Below are positions 8,271-17,730 of a stretch of 64,000 bases of DNA, piece by piece. The stretch's first letter is position 1. The number at the start of each line of letters is the position of its first letter. Made by a program: the position numbers and the translations under genes. Source of the stretch: Flavobacterium sp. LC2016-01 (GTDB lineage: Bacteria; Bacteroidota; Bacteroidia; Flavobacteriales; Flavobacteriaceae); assembly GCF_009711135.1 (NCBI RefSeq), contig NZ_WMIC01000008.1, positions 186,001 to 250,000 of the forward strand. Direction: 5' to 3'. The notes below the pieces were generated by a model. The model made no database searches. It saw nothing but the letters and a program-made list of their open reading frames with translations, and was not told where the DNA came from.

Positions 8271-8669
8271 CTACCTTTTAAAGATACTGCGTGCAGCATC
8301 TTGATTATTGCTTACAATGGTTAGGTTTTGATTGTCAAGGTTTTCTATCACGTATGTTTTGCCTTCAAAGGTAATCAGGTCATGCTCTGCATGATCAGAA
8401 AAGCCAATTCCTTTTCCTGTTTCATACGTGCTGTTTCTGATTTCAACATCATTTTTATAAGTGATAACTCTTCCTTCAGGTGTAAAAACTACTTTTTTTG
8501 TAAATCCGGCTGTTTTTGGCGTTGCTGTGTAAGGATTGCTCGCGCCTCCAACAGATTTTTCCCAAATCCAAGTATTCACAATTGATCCCGAATTTACATT
8601 CGAAGAATCAAGCGAATAGGCCGTTGAAATAAGTCCAAAAACGATAAGAAATAAAAAATACTTTTTCAT
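8271..8669 (-). CDS. Hypothetical secreted protein
   Basis: The 132-residue protein begins with a signal peptide (MKKYFLFLIVFGLISTAYS). The mature part of about 110 residues is beta-rich, with WIWEKSVGG, a KKVVFTPEGRVITYKND strand pair and a basic end, loosely like lipocalin-type small secreted proteins of this phylum. It lies seven bases downstream of the lipoprotein gene 8677-9552 on the same strand and 25 bases upstream of the ECF sigma gene, so the four genes may form one transcript. Confidence 0.75.
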   Translation of the reverse strand: MKKYFLFLIVFGLISTAYSLDSSNVNSGSIVNTWIWEKSVGGASNPYTATPKTAGFTKKVVFTPEGRVITYKNDVEIRNSTYETGKGIGFSDHAEHDLITFEGKTYVIENLDNQNLTIVSNNQDAARSIFKR

Positions 8670-8676
8670 GCTAAGA

Positions 8677-9552
8677 TTATTTTAAACTTGTGATTTTATC
8701 TTTAATTGCTTTTTTGAAAGCTTTGATGTCTGCGCTTTGATCAGGTGTATCGTTGTTGTCAATAAATATTTTAGTTACAGATGCTCCTTGTTTCAATTGG
8801 AAAAAGATACCGCCTTGATCTGCTCCATCTGGAGAACCATACGTTTTTGTTTGCCCTTTTAAAGTGTAAATTTCTGCAGGAATGCTTTTTGTAAATAGTG
8901 TATATTCACCTCTTTTTGTTTTAGCAAAATAAGCTGACTGTTCAAAATTGAAGTTTCCAGAAGCAGTACTGATCAATTTTAGAATATTAAAATCATTCAG
9001 CTGAAAGAAATTTTGACAGTCAGAACCTGAACAATTTCCATAGTAGCTTCCAATAATAATGTTATCTGGAGTTTCAGTTGTTTTATTAAAAATGATCGTT
9101 TTGTTTGATTTCGGAAGTAAAATAAAATCTGAAGGGTATGTTACAGTTGGAGAAATATTTTCACCTGACTGAGGCCCGCTTTCGTAATAGCTAATTACAA
9201 TTTCGCATTTATTTTCAACAATCGAAGTCATTTTTATAGTATAACCGGTTGTTGTTTTCATTCCTGAGAAAATACCAACTAACATATTTTTAGTAAAATC
9301 AATATTAGCATCAGTGGCAACTGGGCATGTATTTTCGTGTTTTGTAAAAAGGGCAGTCATTTTTTCTTGAGTCCCAACAACAACGGCAGCTGGGTTATCA
9401 GGAAGCGTTTTGATTGCGTAATTGCATAAAAGCGGAAAACCTGTAAATCCTAATTCTGTATTTGCACCGCAATCAACATTCATATCATCATTTCCAAGCG
9501 AGCATGCGCTCAATCCAAAAGCTATAAATAAGCTCAACATCAATTTTTTCAT
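8677..9552 (-). CDS. Lipoprotein with PrcB-like C-terminal domain
   Basis: The 291-residue protein has a lipoprotein signal peptide ending FGLSAC, with Cys17 as the lipidated residue. A middle region (TTGYTIKMTSIVENKCEI and TYPSDFILLPKSN) resembles the PrcB_C domain named after a protease-complex subunit. The remaining C-terminal half is a separate beta-rich region without a family I can name. It is first in a probable operon with 8271-8669 and perhaps the sigma/anti-sigma pair downstream. Confidence 0.7.
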   Translation of the reverse strand: MKKLMLSLFIAFGLSACSLGNDDMNVDCGANTELGFTGFPLLCNYAIKTLPDNPAAVVVGTQEKMTALFTKHENTCPVATDANIDFTKNMLVGIFSGMKTTTGYTIKMTSIVENKCEIVISYYESGPQSGENISPTVTYPSDFILLPKSNKTIIFNKTTETPDNIIIGSYYGNCSGSDCQNFFQLNDFNILKLISTASGNFNFEQSAYFAKTKRGEYTLFTKSIPAEIYTLKGQTKTYGSPDGADQGGIFFQLKQGASVTKIFIDNNDTPDQSADIKAFKKAIKDKITSLK

Positions 9553-9740
9553 TGTATTATTTTAATAGGTTATATTTTGTAGATGACTGAAGTTTAAAAA
9601 GGTTGCGTCGAAAATGCTTTTTTCTTTACTTTTTTTAAAATGTTTATTTAATTTAGAATGCGCACGAATTAGTGAAATTTTAAATTTTAAAAATCAGAAC
9701 TACGTATTATTGCGTACTTTTACTTAAAAAAAACTTAGTT

Positions 9741-11114
9741 ATGTTTGACTTTCTTCCCATTTTAGTGGCTTTTATTATGGCGTTATTTTTAGGTATTTAC
9801 TTAGGAAAGCTTTTAATGAGCGCCAAATCACAGACTGAAAAAGTGAGTTTGGAAGAAAAATTAAATGCAAACGTAAATCAGCTGCAGCTGCAGAAAGAAC
9901 AATTTGAAAGTGAAAGAAATAATTTTCAGAAACAGGTTCAATTAATTAATTCTGAAAAAGAAAATATTAGAACCGAGAAAGACAGCCTTGCGATTCAGCT
10001 TTCTAAAAAAGAAGTCGATTTTGAAAATTTATGGGAACGCCATAAAGAACAGAAAAATGAAATAACAGAGCTTCAGGAAAAATTCACCAAAGAATTTGAA
10101 AACTTGGCCAATAAAATTCTCGAAGAAAAGTCGGCTAAATTTACGGAGCAGAACAGCGAAAATATGAAGAATATTTTGTTGCCTTTGCAAGATAAAATTC
10201 AAGGATTTGAGCAAAAAGTAGAACAGACACATAAAGAAAGCATCGATTATCACGCAGCGTTGCGTCAGCAGATTGTTGGTTTAAGCGAAATGAATGCGCA
10301 AATGAGCAAAGAAACGCTTAATTTAACTAAAGCATTAAAAGGTGATACTAAAATGCAGGGAAATTGGGGCGAACTGGTTTTAGAGCGTGTTTTAGAAAAA
10401 TCAGGCTTAGAAAAAGGACGCGAATATGAAGTACAGCAGAGTTTTACAAATAATGAGGGAACACGTGTTTTGCCAGATGTTGTAATTAATTTGCCTGACG
10501 GAAAGAAGATGATTGTCGATTCTAAAGTTTCGCTGGTTGCTTATGAAAGATGGATCAATGAAGAATCTGAAATATTGAAAATCGATTTTCTGAAAGAACA
10601 TGTCAGTTCTATAAAAAGACACGTAGAACAGCTCGGAAACAAAAATTATCATGATTTATATCAAATTGAAAGCCCAGATTTTGTGTTGCTTTTTATTCCG
10701 ATAGAACCAGCTTTCGCCATTGCATTAAATGAAGATTCGACCTTATACAATAAAGCATTTGATAAAAATATTGTCATTGTAACTCCAAGTACTTTATTGG
10801 CAACTTTACGCACTATCGACAGTATGTGGACAAACCAGAAACAGCAGGAAAATGCTTTTGAAATTGCCAGACAAGCGGGAGCTTTATATGATAAATTTGA
10901 AGGTTTTGTAACGGATTTAGTCCGAATTGGAAATAAAATTAAAGACACAAAAACCGAATACGAAAGCGCTATGAATAAATTGGTTGACGGAAAAGGAAAC
11001 TTAATTTCAAGCGTCGAAAAATTAAAGAAAATGGGAGCCAAGGCAAAAAAATCGCTTCCTGAAAATATTATTGCCAGAGCTTCAAATGAAGATGAAAATC
11101 AGTTTTTAAATTAA
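9741..11114 (+). CDS. rmuC: DNA recombination protein RmuC
   Basis: The 457-residue protein has an N-terminal membrane anchor (residues about 5-27), a long coiled coil to about residue 190, and the RmuC domain with KMQGNWGELVLERVLEKSG, VVINLPDGKKMIVDSKVSL and the PSTLLATLRTI string. RmuC proteins are thought to restrain inversion of short inverted repeats and carry an endonuclease-like fold. The length is normal for the family. It is transcribed away from the lipoprotein gene 8677-9552 and followed by a thioesterase gene. Confidence 0.93.
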   Translation: MFDFLPILVAFIMALFLGIYLGKLLMSAKSQTEKVSLEEKLNANVNQLQLQKEQFESERNNFQKQVQLINSEKENIRTEKDSLAIQLSKKEVDFENLWERHKEQKNEITELQEKFTKEFENLANKILEEKSAKFTEQNSENMKNILLPLQDKIQGFEQKVEQTHKESIDYHAALRQQIVGLSEMNAQMSKETLNLTKALKGDTKMQGNWGELVLERVLEKSGLEKGREYEVQQSFTNNEGTRVLPDVVINLPDGKKMIVDSKVSLVAYERWINEESEILKIDFLKEHVSSIKRHVEQLGNKNYHDLYQIESPDFVLLFIPIEPAFAIALNEDSTLYNKAFDKNIVIVTPSTLLATLRTIDSMWTNQKQQENAFEIARQAGALYDKFEGFVTDLVRIGNKIKDTKTEYESAMNKLVDGKGNLISSVEKLKKMGAKAKKSLPENIIARASNEDENQFLN

Positions 11115-11169
11115 AACTCCAATTTAACTTCAGCCAGAATAACATAAAAAATACCATAAAAATAAAAAC

Positions 11170-11718
11170 ATGACTACAGATTTCAAACTCGTTTCATCAT
11201 CAAAAATTAGTATTTCCGAATTAATGCTGCCATCGCATACCAACTTTAGCGGTAAAATTCACGGAGGATATATTTTACAATTACTGGATCAGATTGCTTT
11301 TGCTTCGGCATCAAAATTCAGTGGTAATTATTGTGTTACGGCTTCTGTTGATACCGTAAACTTTTTAAAACCTATTGAAGTGGGCGAACTGGTAACGATG
11401 AAAGCGTCGGTAAATTATGTGGGAAGAAGTTCGATGGTTGTCGGAATTCGTGTTGAAGCCGAAAATATTCAAACTGGAGTGATAAAACATTGCAATTCGT
11501 CATATTTTACAATGGTTGCTAAAGATAAAGAAGGAAAAAGCGTTCAAGTTCCGGGTCTTATTTTGTCAAGTCTTGAAGAAGTGCGCCGTTTTAGAAAAGC
11601 AATCAAACATATTGAAATTAAGAAAGAGGTTGAAGAACATGAAAAACTCACCAATGTGAATTCGATTGAAGATTTAGCGAGCTTGGATAAGTACAATGTG
11701 CTTTTAGAAATCAGTTAG
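11170..11718 (+). CDS. Acyl-CoA thioesterase, hotdog fold
   Basis: The 182-residue enzyme would hydrolyse acyl-CoA thioesters in the cytoplasm. The hotdog signature is PSHTNFSGKIHGGYILQLLD, followed by the core helix and the strand KPIEVGELVTMKASVNYVG. The C-terminal extension of about 50 charged residues is common in the YciA/ACOT-like branch. It starts 55 bp after rmuC and precedes a VOC gene; these could be co-transcribed. Confidence 0.88.
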   Translation: MTTDFKLVSSSKISISELMLPSHTNFSGKIHGGYILQLLDQIAFASASKFSGNYCVTASVDTVNFLKPIEVGELVTMKASVNYVGRSSMVVGIRVEAENIQTGVIKHCNSSYFTMVAKDKEGKSVQVPGLILSSLEEVRRFRKAIKHIEIKKEVEEHEKLTNVNSIEDLASLDKYNVLLEIS

Positions 11719-11757
11719 ATTGTTTATCTTTAGGTTATAACATTAAATTATAACACG

Positions 11758-12150
11758 ATGGTAAAGTTTGGATATACAATATTATATGTTGAAGAAGTAG
11801 AAAAAGCAATTGAATTTTATGAAAATGCTTTTGGGTTTTCAAGGAGATTTATTAGCCCAGACAATGATTATGGCGAATTAATCACAGGAGAAACCACGCT
11901 TTCATTTGCGTCAAAAAAATTAGCAAACCAGAATTTGAAAGATGGTTTTCTTGAAAGTAATTTAGAAAACAAGCCTTTTGCAATTGAAATCGGTTTTATA
12001 ACTGAAGATGTTGGGGAATTGCTGCAAAAAGCAACTTCTTTTGGAGCTGTTTTAGTAACAGAACCAACGAAAAAACCTTGGGGACAAGTTGTAGCGTATG
12101 TTCGTGATCCCGAAGGATTTTTGATTGAGATTTGTACGCCTGTTGAGTAA
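11758..12150 (+). CDS. VOC family protein (glyoxalase/bleomycin resistance fold)
   Basis: The 130-residue protein has the paired beta-alpha-beta-beta-beta modules of the vicinal oxygen chelate fold. It starts with KFGYTILYVEEVEKAIEFYENAFGF and ends with the module VAYVRDPEGFLIEICTP containing the last metal-ligand Glu. Substrate unknown. It is followed by a 456-bp non-coding stretch rich in palindromic repeats. Confidence 0.88.
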   Translation: MVKFGYTILYVEEVEKAIEFYENAFGFSRRFISPDNDYGELITGETTLSFASKKLANQNLKDGFLESNLENKPFAIEIGFITEDVGELLQKATSFGAVLVTEPTKKPWGQVVAYVRDPEGFLIEICTPVE

Positions 12151-12164
12151 TAAAATTATGGTGA

Positions 12165-12386
12165 AGTCCCTTCGGGACAAATTGTGGCGTTAATGTTTTT
12201 TTTCTACCAATATTTAATTCCTATCGGAATATCTCGTAGAGATTAAATATTGGTAGCTGCGGGACAGATCGCTGCGTTAATTTATTTTTTTCTAGCAATA
12301 TTAATTCCTAACGGAATATCTCGTAGAGATTAAATATTGGTAGAAAAATATAATAGAAACCCAATCTATTTTGTCCCTTAGGGACT
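12165..12386. repeat. Nested palindromic repeats, two similar hairpin units
   Basis: Two near-identical units of about 52 bp lie at 12204-12256 and 12292-12343; each pairs CTACCAATATTTAAT (the second with small changes) with ATTAAATATTGGTAG around the same loop region GGAATATCTCGTAGAG. They are framed by two short palindromes, GTCCCTTCGGGAC at 12166-12178 and GTCCCTTAGGGAC at 12372-12384, and a third GGGAC lies between. No reading frame is carried. The form is that of REP/BIME-like elements. The rest of the gap to 12606 holds nothing I can identify. Confidence 0.75.
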
Positions 12387-12618
12387 TTATATTTCACAAT
12401 TTACAATACTCATTTCACGTAAAAAATATTCACAAATATTTAGGATTAGCAGAAAACTTTGTACCAAGAAATTTCGTAACTTTAAGTATACATTATTAGG
12501 TTACGGAATATTTCACGGAGTACTGCCATTCAATTTTTTTAAGCCATTATCTTAAGTTCTGATTTTCTCTTCTTAAAATAAAAAAATCGAATGACATAAT
12601 TGTTTAATGATGACGATT

Positions 12619-13158
12619 ATGAAAAGAACTACTTTATTAATTTTACTTTTTACCGCATTTTCTTTGCTTGCTCAAGATAAATTTAAAACCAATTCGGCGG
12701 TTGTAAATTTTGAAGCTTCTGTTCCTTTTTTTGAAGAAGTGAAAGCGGTAAATAAGCTCGGAACTCTTGTTCTTGAACCTGAAACAAGTACGCTTATCTG
12801 TACTGTTATTATCAAAGATTTTCGTTTTAAAATGGATTTAATGCAGGAACATTTTAACGATAATTATATCGAAAGCCATCGTTATCCAAAAGCTGTTTTT
12901 AAAGGCAAAATCGAAAAATTTGATTTAAAAAATATCGATGAAACGGAAAGAGAATATGATATTAAAGGCAAATTATATCTGCATGGAAAATCTAAAATTA
13001 TTGCTGTAAAAGCGCTGATGAAAAGAGTTCCTGACGGAATTCAGATTGTATCGACATTTCCTATTTCAGTAGAAGATTTTAATATCGAAATCCCTTACGT
13101 TGTAGCCAACAAAATTTCAAAAACTGTCCAGACTGATTTAACAGGGATCATGCGATAA
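12619..13158 (+). CDS. YceI family periplasmic protein
   Basis: The protein starts best at the ATG of 12619 (MKRTTLLILL), giving a clean signal peptide ending LLAQ; ATGs at 12607 and 12610 add three or four residues. The mature part is a lipocalin-like YceI barrel, with NSAVVNFEASVPFFEEVKA, the conserved HFNDNYIESHRYPKAVFKG region and the final strand pair. YceI proteins bind long isoprenoid-type ligands; this function is inferred from the family only. Confidence 0.85.
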   Translation: MKRTTLLILLFTAFSLLAQDKFKTNSAVVNFEASVPFFEEVKAVNKLGTLVLEPETSTLICTVIIKDFRFKMDLMQEHFNDNYIESHRYPKAVFKGKIEKFDLKNIDETEREYDIKGKLYLHGKSKIIAVKALMKRVPDGIQIVSTFPISVEDFNIEIPYVVANKISKTVQTDLTGIMR

Positions 13159-13176
13159 AAATTGACAAAGATTTTT

Positions 13177-13235
13177 ACAAATTCTTAAGGTTAATTAAAA
13201 AAATGGGTAGCAGCATAACAGCCTTAAGAATTTGT
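13177..13235. repeat. 14-bp inverted repeat between convergent genes
   Basis: ACAAATTCTTAAGG at 13177-13190 is exactly complementary to 13222-13235, with a 31-base spacer. It lies between the convergent YceI and TIGR01777 genes. There is no clear T run, so it may be a cruciform-forming or weak bidirectional termination site. Confidence 0.5.
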
Positions 13236-13252
13236 AGAATCGGAGTCGTAAA

Positions 13253-14164
13253 TTATTGCAGACAGCTCAAAAGCGTCCGTTCTAAATCTGTAAACTGAAA
13301 CTCAAATCCTTCTTTTTGGATTTTTTGAGACGAAACACGCTGTCCTTTTAAAACTGCTTCGCTCATCTCTCCCAAAGTAATTTTTAGTAAAAAAGCAGGA
13401 ATTTTAGGAAACCAGATCGAATAGCCTAAAATCGTAGCTAATGTTCTTGAAAATCCTGAATTGGTAGTATTGTCTGTGACGCAGGCATTGTAGGCGCCAT
13501 GCATATGTTCGTCTGTAATTGCTTTTAGATAAATCTGTGCTAAATCGTCAATATGAATCCAGGCTAAATATTGTTTTCCAGTGCCTAAAACAGCACCAAA
13601 ACCAGATTTAAAACTCGGAACCACTTTTTTCAAAAAACCTTCATCTTTGCCAAAAACAATTCCGGTTCTGATTTTTACCGTTCTAATGCCGAGCGTACTT
13701 ATTTTATCGGCTGTATCTTCCCATATTTGGCAAGTTGTGCCTAAAAAGTCTTTTGCTGATGGTGTTTCTTCATTGCAAATTTTATGGCTTGTAACCGCTC
13801 CATAAATCCCAATTCCTGACGCCGAAATAAATGCATTTAGCGTTTTATTGTTTTCTTTTAAAATCGAAAAGATAAGTTCGATAGGTTTTGTTCGGCTTTC
13901 TAAAATAACTCTTTTTCGTCTTCTGGTCCATCGTTTTTCAACAATGCCTTCGCCGGCAAGATGTATAATATAATCAGCATTCAGGATGGCTTCTTTTTCA
14001 ATGAAATCCTTTTTTAAATCCCATTTATAATACGTAATTGACGGCGTATTTTTATGCTCAAACCGACTTAAAATTGACACTGAAAAGCCATTGTCGATAA
14101 GAACATCGGTCAGATGTTTACCAACAAATCCAGTGCCTCCGGTCAGTAAAACATTTTGAGCCAT
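13253..14164 (-). CDS. TIGR01777 family epimerase (SDR39U1-like)
   Basis: The 303-residue protein is an extended short-chain dehydrogenase. The nucleotide-binding Gly motif is LTGGTGFVGKHL at the N-terminus; further marks are IIHLAGEGI, the SASGIGIYG strand and a C-terminal DUF1731-like tail containing LLKITLGEMSEAVLKGQRV. Cellular role not established for the family. It is transcribed divergently from the TetR-like gene at 14263. Confidence 0.9.
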   Translation of the reverse strand: MAQNVLLTGGTGFVGKHLTDVLIDNGFSVSILSRFEHKNTPSITYYKWDLKKDFIEKEAILNADYIIHLAGEGIVEKRWTRRRKRVILESRTKPIELIFSILKENNKTLNAFISASGIGIYGAVTSHKICNEETPSAKDFLGTTCQIWEDTADKISTLGIRTVKIRTGIVFGKDEGFLKKVVPSFKSGFGAVLGTGKQYLAWIHIDDLAQIYLKAITDEHMHGAYNACVTDNTTNSGFSRTLATILGYSIWFPKIPAFLLKITLGEMSEAVLKGQRVSSQKIQKEGFEFQFTDLERTLLSCLQ

Positions 14165-14262
14165 AATAGTTTATAATATATTTAACAGTGCATATTGTTT
14201 AAGGAATAGTAAAGGTACTTAAACAATGCTTACCTTTAAGGCAAATTCTAATTTTTAATAAA

Positions 14263-14922
14263 ATGGCGACTAAAAAAAAGGTAATTACCAAAGATGATAT
14301 CGTTTCAATATACATGAATGAAGTTTTAGAAAAAGGCGAAAAACCAAAATCAGTTTATCATTTTGCCAAAGAAAATGATTTTAGCGAAGCTGAGTTTTAT
14401 GCTTTTTTTGGAACATTAGAAGGTTTGGAAAAAGAAATATTTAGACTCTTTTTTGAAAACACCGTTAACTTGCTTCACAAAAATGAAGAATATCAGCAAT
14501 ATGATATGAAAAATAAAATGCTGAGTTTTTATTTTACTTTCTTCGAAATTTTGACTGCCAACAGAAGTTATGTTCTACAGTCGTTAAAAGTAGATAGGAA
14601 TCCGCTTAAAAATTTAGTGCAGCTTACTTCACTCCGAAACAGTTTTAAAGAATATGTTTCAGAAATTCTGACGGATGATTATAGACTGGAACAAGAAAAA
14701 CTTCAAAAATTTCAGGAAAAAACAATTCAGGAATCGGCTTGGGTGCAATTAATGTTTACAATTAAATTTTGGATGGACGATGAATCTGCCGGATTTGAGA
14801 AAACCGATATTTTTATCGAAAAATCAGTTAATGCTTCATTCGAATTAATGAATGTTGCGCCAATGAACCATTTGATAGATCTTGGCAAATTTCTATTTAA
14901 AGAAAAAATATACAGCAAATAA
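14263..14922 (+). CDS. TetR-like transcriptional regulator
   Basis: The 219-residue protein has an N-terminal region with the spacing of a TetR DNA-binding domain (VYHFAKENDFSEAEFYAFF as the helix-turn-helix and following helix) and an all-helical C-terminal ligand or dimerisation domain. The HTH is less typical than in standard TetR proteins. Its stop codon overlaps the start of the UbiB-type kinase by one base, so the two are co-translated and probably work together. Confidence 0.75.
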   Translation: MATKKKVITKDDIVSIYMNEVLEKGEKPKSVYHFAKENDFSEAEFYAFFGTLEGLEKEIFRLFFENTVNLLHKNEEYQQYDMKNKMLSFYFTFFEILTANRSYVLQSLKVDRNPLKNLVQLTSLRNSFKEYVSEILTDDYRLEQEKLQKFQEKTIQESAWVQLMFTIKFWMDDESAGFEKTDIFIEKSVNASFELMNVAPMNHLIDLGKFLFKEKIYSK

Positions 14923-16226
14923 TGAAAACAATCGATTATATCCCAACTTCAAAAATAGAAAGAGCGGGAAAACTGGTTCAGACCGGCGCCAAAATTGGAG
15001 TAAATTATGTGAAACATTATGCTGAAAAAATAGTTAATCCTGATTTATCAAGAGATAAACTAAATGAAAATAACGCCGAAGATATTTACGACGGACTAAA
15101 GAGCTTAAAAGGAAGCGCCCTTAAAGTGGCTCAAATGCTGAGTATGGACAAGAATTTTCTGCCTCAGGCTTATGTAGAAAAATTTTCGCTTTCACAATTT
15201 TCTGTTCCGCCGCTTTCTGCACCGTTAGTATTAAAAACATTCAAAAATAATTTTGGCAAAACGCCTTATGAAATTTATGATGAATTCAACCCAAATTCAA
15301 TAAACGCGGCCAGTATTGGTCAAGTGCATTTGGCTACGAAAAATGGAAAAAAACTAGCAGTCAAAATTCAGTATCCGGGTGTTGCAAACAGTATTTCTTC
15401 CGATTTAGCTTTGGTAAAACCAATCGCAATCAGGATGTTTAATTTGCAAGGAAAAGATTCTGATAAATATTTTAAAGAGGTCGAAGACAAACTTATTGAG
15501 GAAACGAACTACTTGCTAGAATTGAAACAAAGTCAAGAAGTTGTTGATGCCTGCAGTAAAATCGAGAATATTTCTTTCCCGAATTATTATCCTGAATTTT
15601 CATCAGAGAAAATTATTACAATGGATTGGATGACTGGAATTCATCTTTCTGAGTTTACGGCCAAAAATACGGATCAGGAAGCAGGAGATAAATTAGGGCA
15701 GGCGCTTTGGGATTTTTATATGTACCAAATCCATGTTTTACGAAAAGTTCACGCTGATCCTCATCCAGGAAATTTTTTGGTTGATGATCAAAACCACTTA
15801 ATTGCGTTGGATTTTGGCTGTATGAAACAAATTCCGGAAGAATTTTACACACCGTATTTTGAATTAATCAATAAAAATGTGATTACAGATGAAAAGCGTT
15901 TCAACGAAAAATTATTCGAATTAGAAATTCTTCGTCCAGATGATACACCAGCAGAAATCGAATATTTCACCGAAATGTTTCATGATTTGCTTTCGCTTTT
16001 TACAAGACCTTTCCAAAACGAAACTTTCGATTTTGCCGATGAAACTTTCTTCAATGCCATTGCGCAATTAGGCAAACGCTTTTCAGAAGATACAAACTTG
16101 AAAAAAATGAACGGAAATCGTGGTTCTAAGCACTTTATTTACATGAATCGTACTTTCTTTGGTTTGTATAACTTAATGTTCGATTTGAAGGCGAAAATTG
16201 TTGTTGAGAATTATTTGAAATACTAG
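14922..16226 (+). CDS. AarF/ABC1/UbiB-family atypical kinase
   Basis: The 434-residue protein carries ABC1-kinase marks: the KxGQ-like helix (LKGSALKVAQMLSMD), the Ala-rich loop AASIGQVH, the lysine strand KKLAVKIQYPGV, the catalytic region HADPHPGNFLV and the metal motif LDFGCM. Family members have ATPase activity and support isoprenoid-lipid or quinone metabolism. It is coupled to the preceding TetR-like gene and ends before a terminator at 16276-16314. Confidence 0.92.
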   Translation: MKTIDYIPTSKIERAGKLVQTGAKIGVNYVKHYAEKIVNPDLSRDKLNENNAEDIYDGLKSLKGSALKVAQMLSMDKNFLPQAYVEKFSLSQFSVPPLSAPLVLKTFKNNFGKTPYEIYDEFNPNSINAASIGQVHLATKNGKKLAVKIQYPGVANSISSDLALVKPIAIRMFNLQGKDSDKYFKEVEDKLIEETNYLLELKQSQEVVDACSKIENISFPNYYPEFSSEKIITMDWMTGIHLSEFTAKNTDQEAGDKLGQALWDFYMYQIHVLRKVHADPHPGNFLVDDQNHLIALDFGCMKQIPEEFYTPYFELINKNVITDEKRFNEKLFELEILRPDDTPAEIEYFTEMFHDLLSLFTRPFQNETFDFADETFFNAIAQLGKRFSEDTNLKKMNGNRGSKHFIYMNRTFFGLYNLMFDLKAKIVVENYLKY

Positions 16227-16275
16227 TGGAGGAAATTCCAATATAAAAATTCCAAATTCCAATCTAACAAGATAG

Positions 16276-16314
16276 ACCTTTGTCAAAGTTTAAAACTTTG
16301 ACAAAGGTTTTTTC
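16276..16314 (+). terminator. Intrinsic terminator after the UbiB-like gene
   Basis: A 14-bp stem (ACCTTTGTCAAAGT with its complement) has a short AT loop and is followed by a T run. Flanking copies of ATTCCAAATT-type sequence on both sides (16241-16260 and 16360-16390) form a looser outer inverted repeat. Confidence 0.75.
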
Positions 16315-16323
16315 GTTTAGTTT

Positions 16324-16347
16324 GTGATCCTTCGTTCAGGATGACAA
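16324..16347. repeat. Short copy of the TGTCATCCTGA-type repeat
   Basis: GATCCTTCGTTCAGGATGACA shares its end with the repeat at 19010-19111 and looks like a truncated member of the same intergenic family. Confidence 0.45.
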
Positions 16348-16388
16348 GATTGTGTGTAATTGGAATTTGGAATTTTAAAATTTGGAAT

Positions 16389-17684
16389 TTATTTAATTAT
16401 CCCCGCCTTATAAGTCGCAATCGCACGATCTCTTGCAAACGCGTGATCAACCATTGGTTCATTGTAACCAAAATCAAACTCAGGAATCCATTTGCGAATG
16501 TATTCTCCTTTTTCGTCAAATTTCTTTTGCTGAATTTCGGGATTAAAAACTCTGAAATAAGGCGCGGCGTCGCAGCCTGTTCCTGCAGCCCATTGCCAGT
16601 TTCCTACGTTTGAAGCCAATTCAAAATCTAATAATTTTTCGGCAAAATAAGCTTCACCCCATTGCCAATTAATCAATAAATGTTTGCATAAAAAACTGGC
16701 CACAACCATGCGGACACGATTGTGCATATAACCTGTTTCGTTGAGCTGACGCATTCCGGCATCGACCATTGGATAACCTGTGGTGCCTGAACACCAACGT
16801 TTAAAATCTTCTTCGTTATTTCGCCATTGAATTCCGTCGTAAGCCGATTTGAAATTATGATTGACACAATTTGGAAAGCTGAATAGAATCTGAATAAAGA
16901 ATTCTCTCCAAATCAATTCACTTAAAAAAGTCTGATTTTTTCTATTCGCCCAATTTACCAACTTCCGAATACTGACGGTTCCAAAACGTAAATGCGGCGA
17001 AAGATAAGATGTGCTGTCTAAGGCAGGAAAATCACGTGTTTCTTTATAATTTGAAATTTGAGATAAATCGTGAGGTTGTACTTTTATAGCACTTTTTTCA
17101 AAACCAATTTCTGATAATTCTGGAAATGAAAATTGATTTTTGAAAAAATTGGATTGAAACGATGCCGAATCATATTCTGGTGCAGCTCCTGAAAAATGAT
17201 ATTTCTCAAGCCATTTGTTTTTATATGGTGTGTAAACCGTGTATGGAAGTCCATCGGCTTTTGTGATTTCTTTTTCTTCGAAGATTACATGATCTTTAAA
17301 AGAGAAACACTCGATTTTACTTTCCTTTAAAAGAGAACAAATTGTTGTGTCACGTTTGATTGCAAACGGTTCGTAATCTTTATTGAAGAAAACGTTTTGT
17401 ATGTCAAATTCTGAAATAAGCGATTTCCAGACTTCTGTTGTTTTTCCTTTTTTGATTAGAATTGAAGAATCAAATTCGTTTAATTGGGAATTTATTTTTT
17501 GAAGTAAATCATAAATAAAAGTTACTCTGGCATCATTTTTTGGAAGATTGTCCAAAATATCTTCGTCAAAAATAAATAAAGGAATTACAGGGAAATCTGA
17601 TTGCAAGGCGTGAAATAATCCCGTATTATCTTCTAAACGCAGATCGCGTCTGAACCAGAAGAAAGAAACTTTTTGTTTTGTCAT
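16389..17684 (-). CDS. phr: Deoxyribodipyrimidine photolyase (cryptochrome/photolyase family)
   Basis: The 431-residue flavoenzyme repairs UV-induced cyclobutane pyrimidine dimers using light. It has the N-terminal antenna domain (VSFFWFRRDLRLEDNTGL) and the FAD-binding domain with GYPMVDAGMRQL, the ETGYMHNRVRMVVASFL region, INWQWGEAYFAEKL and NVGNWQWAAGTGCDA, which are typical of class I CPD photolyases. The ATG at 17684 (MTKQKVSFF) is preferred; an upstream in-frame start falls in the inverted-repeat element. It follows the carotenoid genes, fitting a light-response block. Confidence 0.93.
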   Translation of the reverse strand: MTKQKVSFFWFRRDLRLEDNTGLFHALQSDFPVIPLFIFDEDILDNLPKNDARVTFIYDLLQKINSQLNEFDSSILIKKGKTTEVWKSLISEFDIQNVFFNKDYEPFAIKRDTTICSLLKESKIECFSFKDHVIFEEKEITKADGLPYTVYTPYKNKWLEKYHFSGAAPEYDSASFQSNFFKNQFSFPELSEIGFEKSAIKVQPHDLSQISNYKETRDFPALDSTSYLSPHLRFGTVSIRKLVNWANRKNQTFLSELIWREFFIQILFSFPNCVNHNFKSAYDGIQWRNNEEDFKRWCSGTTGYPMVDAGMRQLNETGYMHNRVRMVVASFLCKHLLINWQWGEAYFAEKLLDFELASNVGNWQWAAGTGCDAAPYFRVFNPEIQQKKFDEKGEYIRKWIPEFDFGYNEPMVDHAFARDRAIATYKAGIIK

Positions 17685-17730
17685 TGTATTGGTTATGTCT
17701 TGACGAATATTTGTATTGTGTATTTTTTTT

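Noticed and set aside
12165..12386. Possible CRISPR array
   Set aside because: Only two units, no uniform spacers and no cas genes; the units are internal palindromes.
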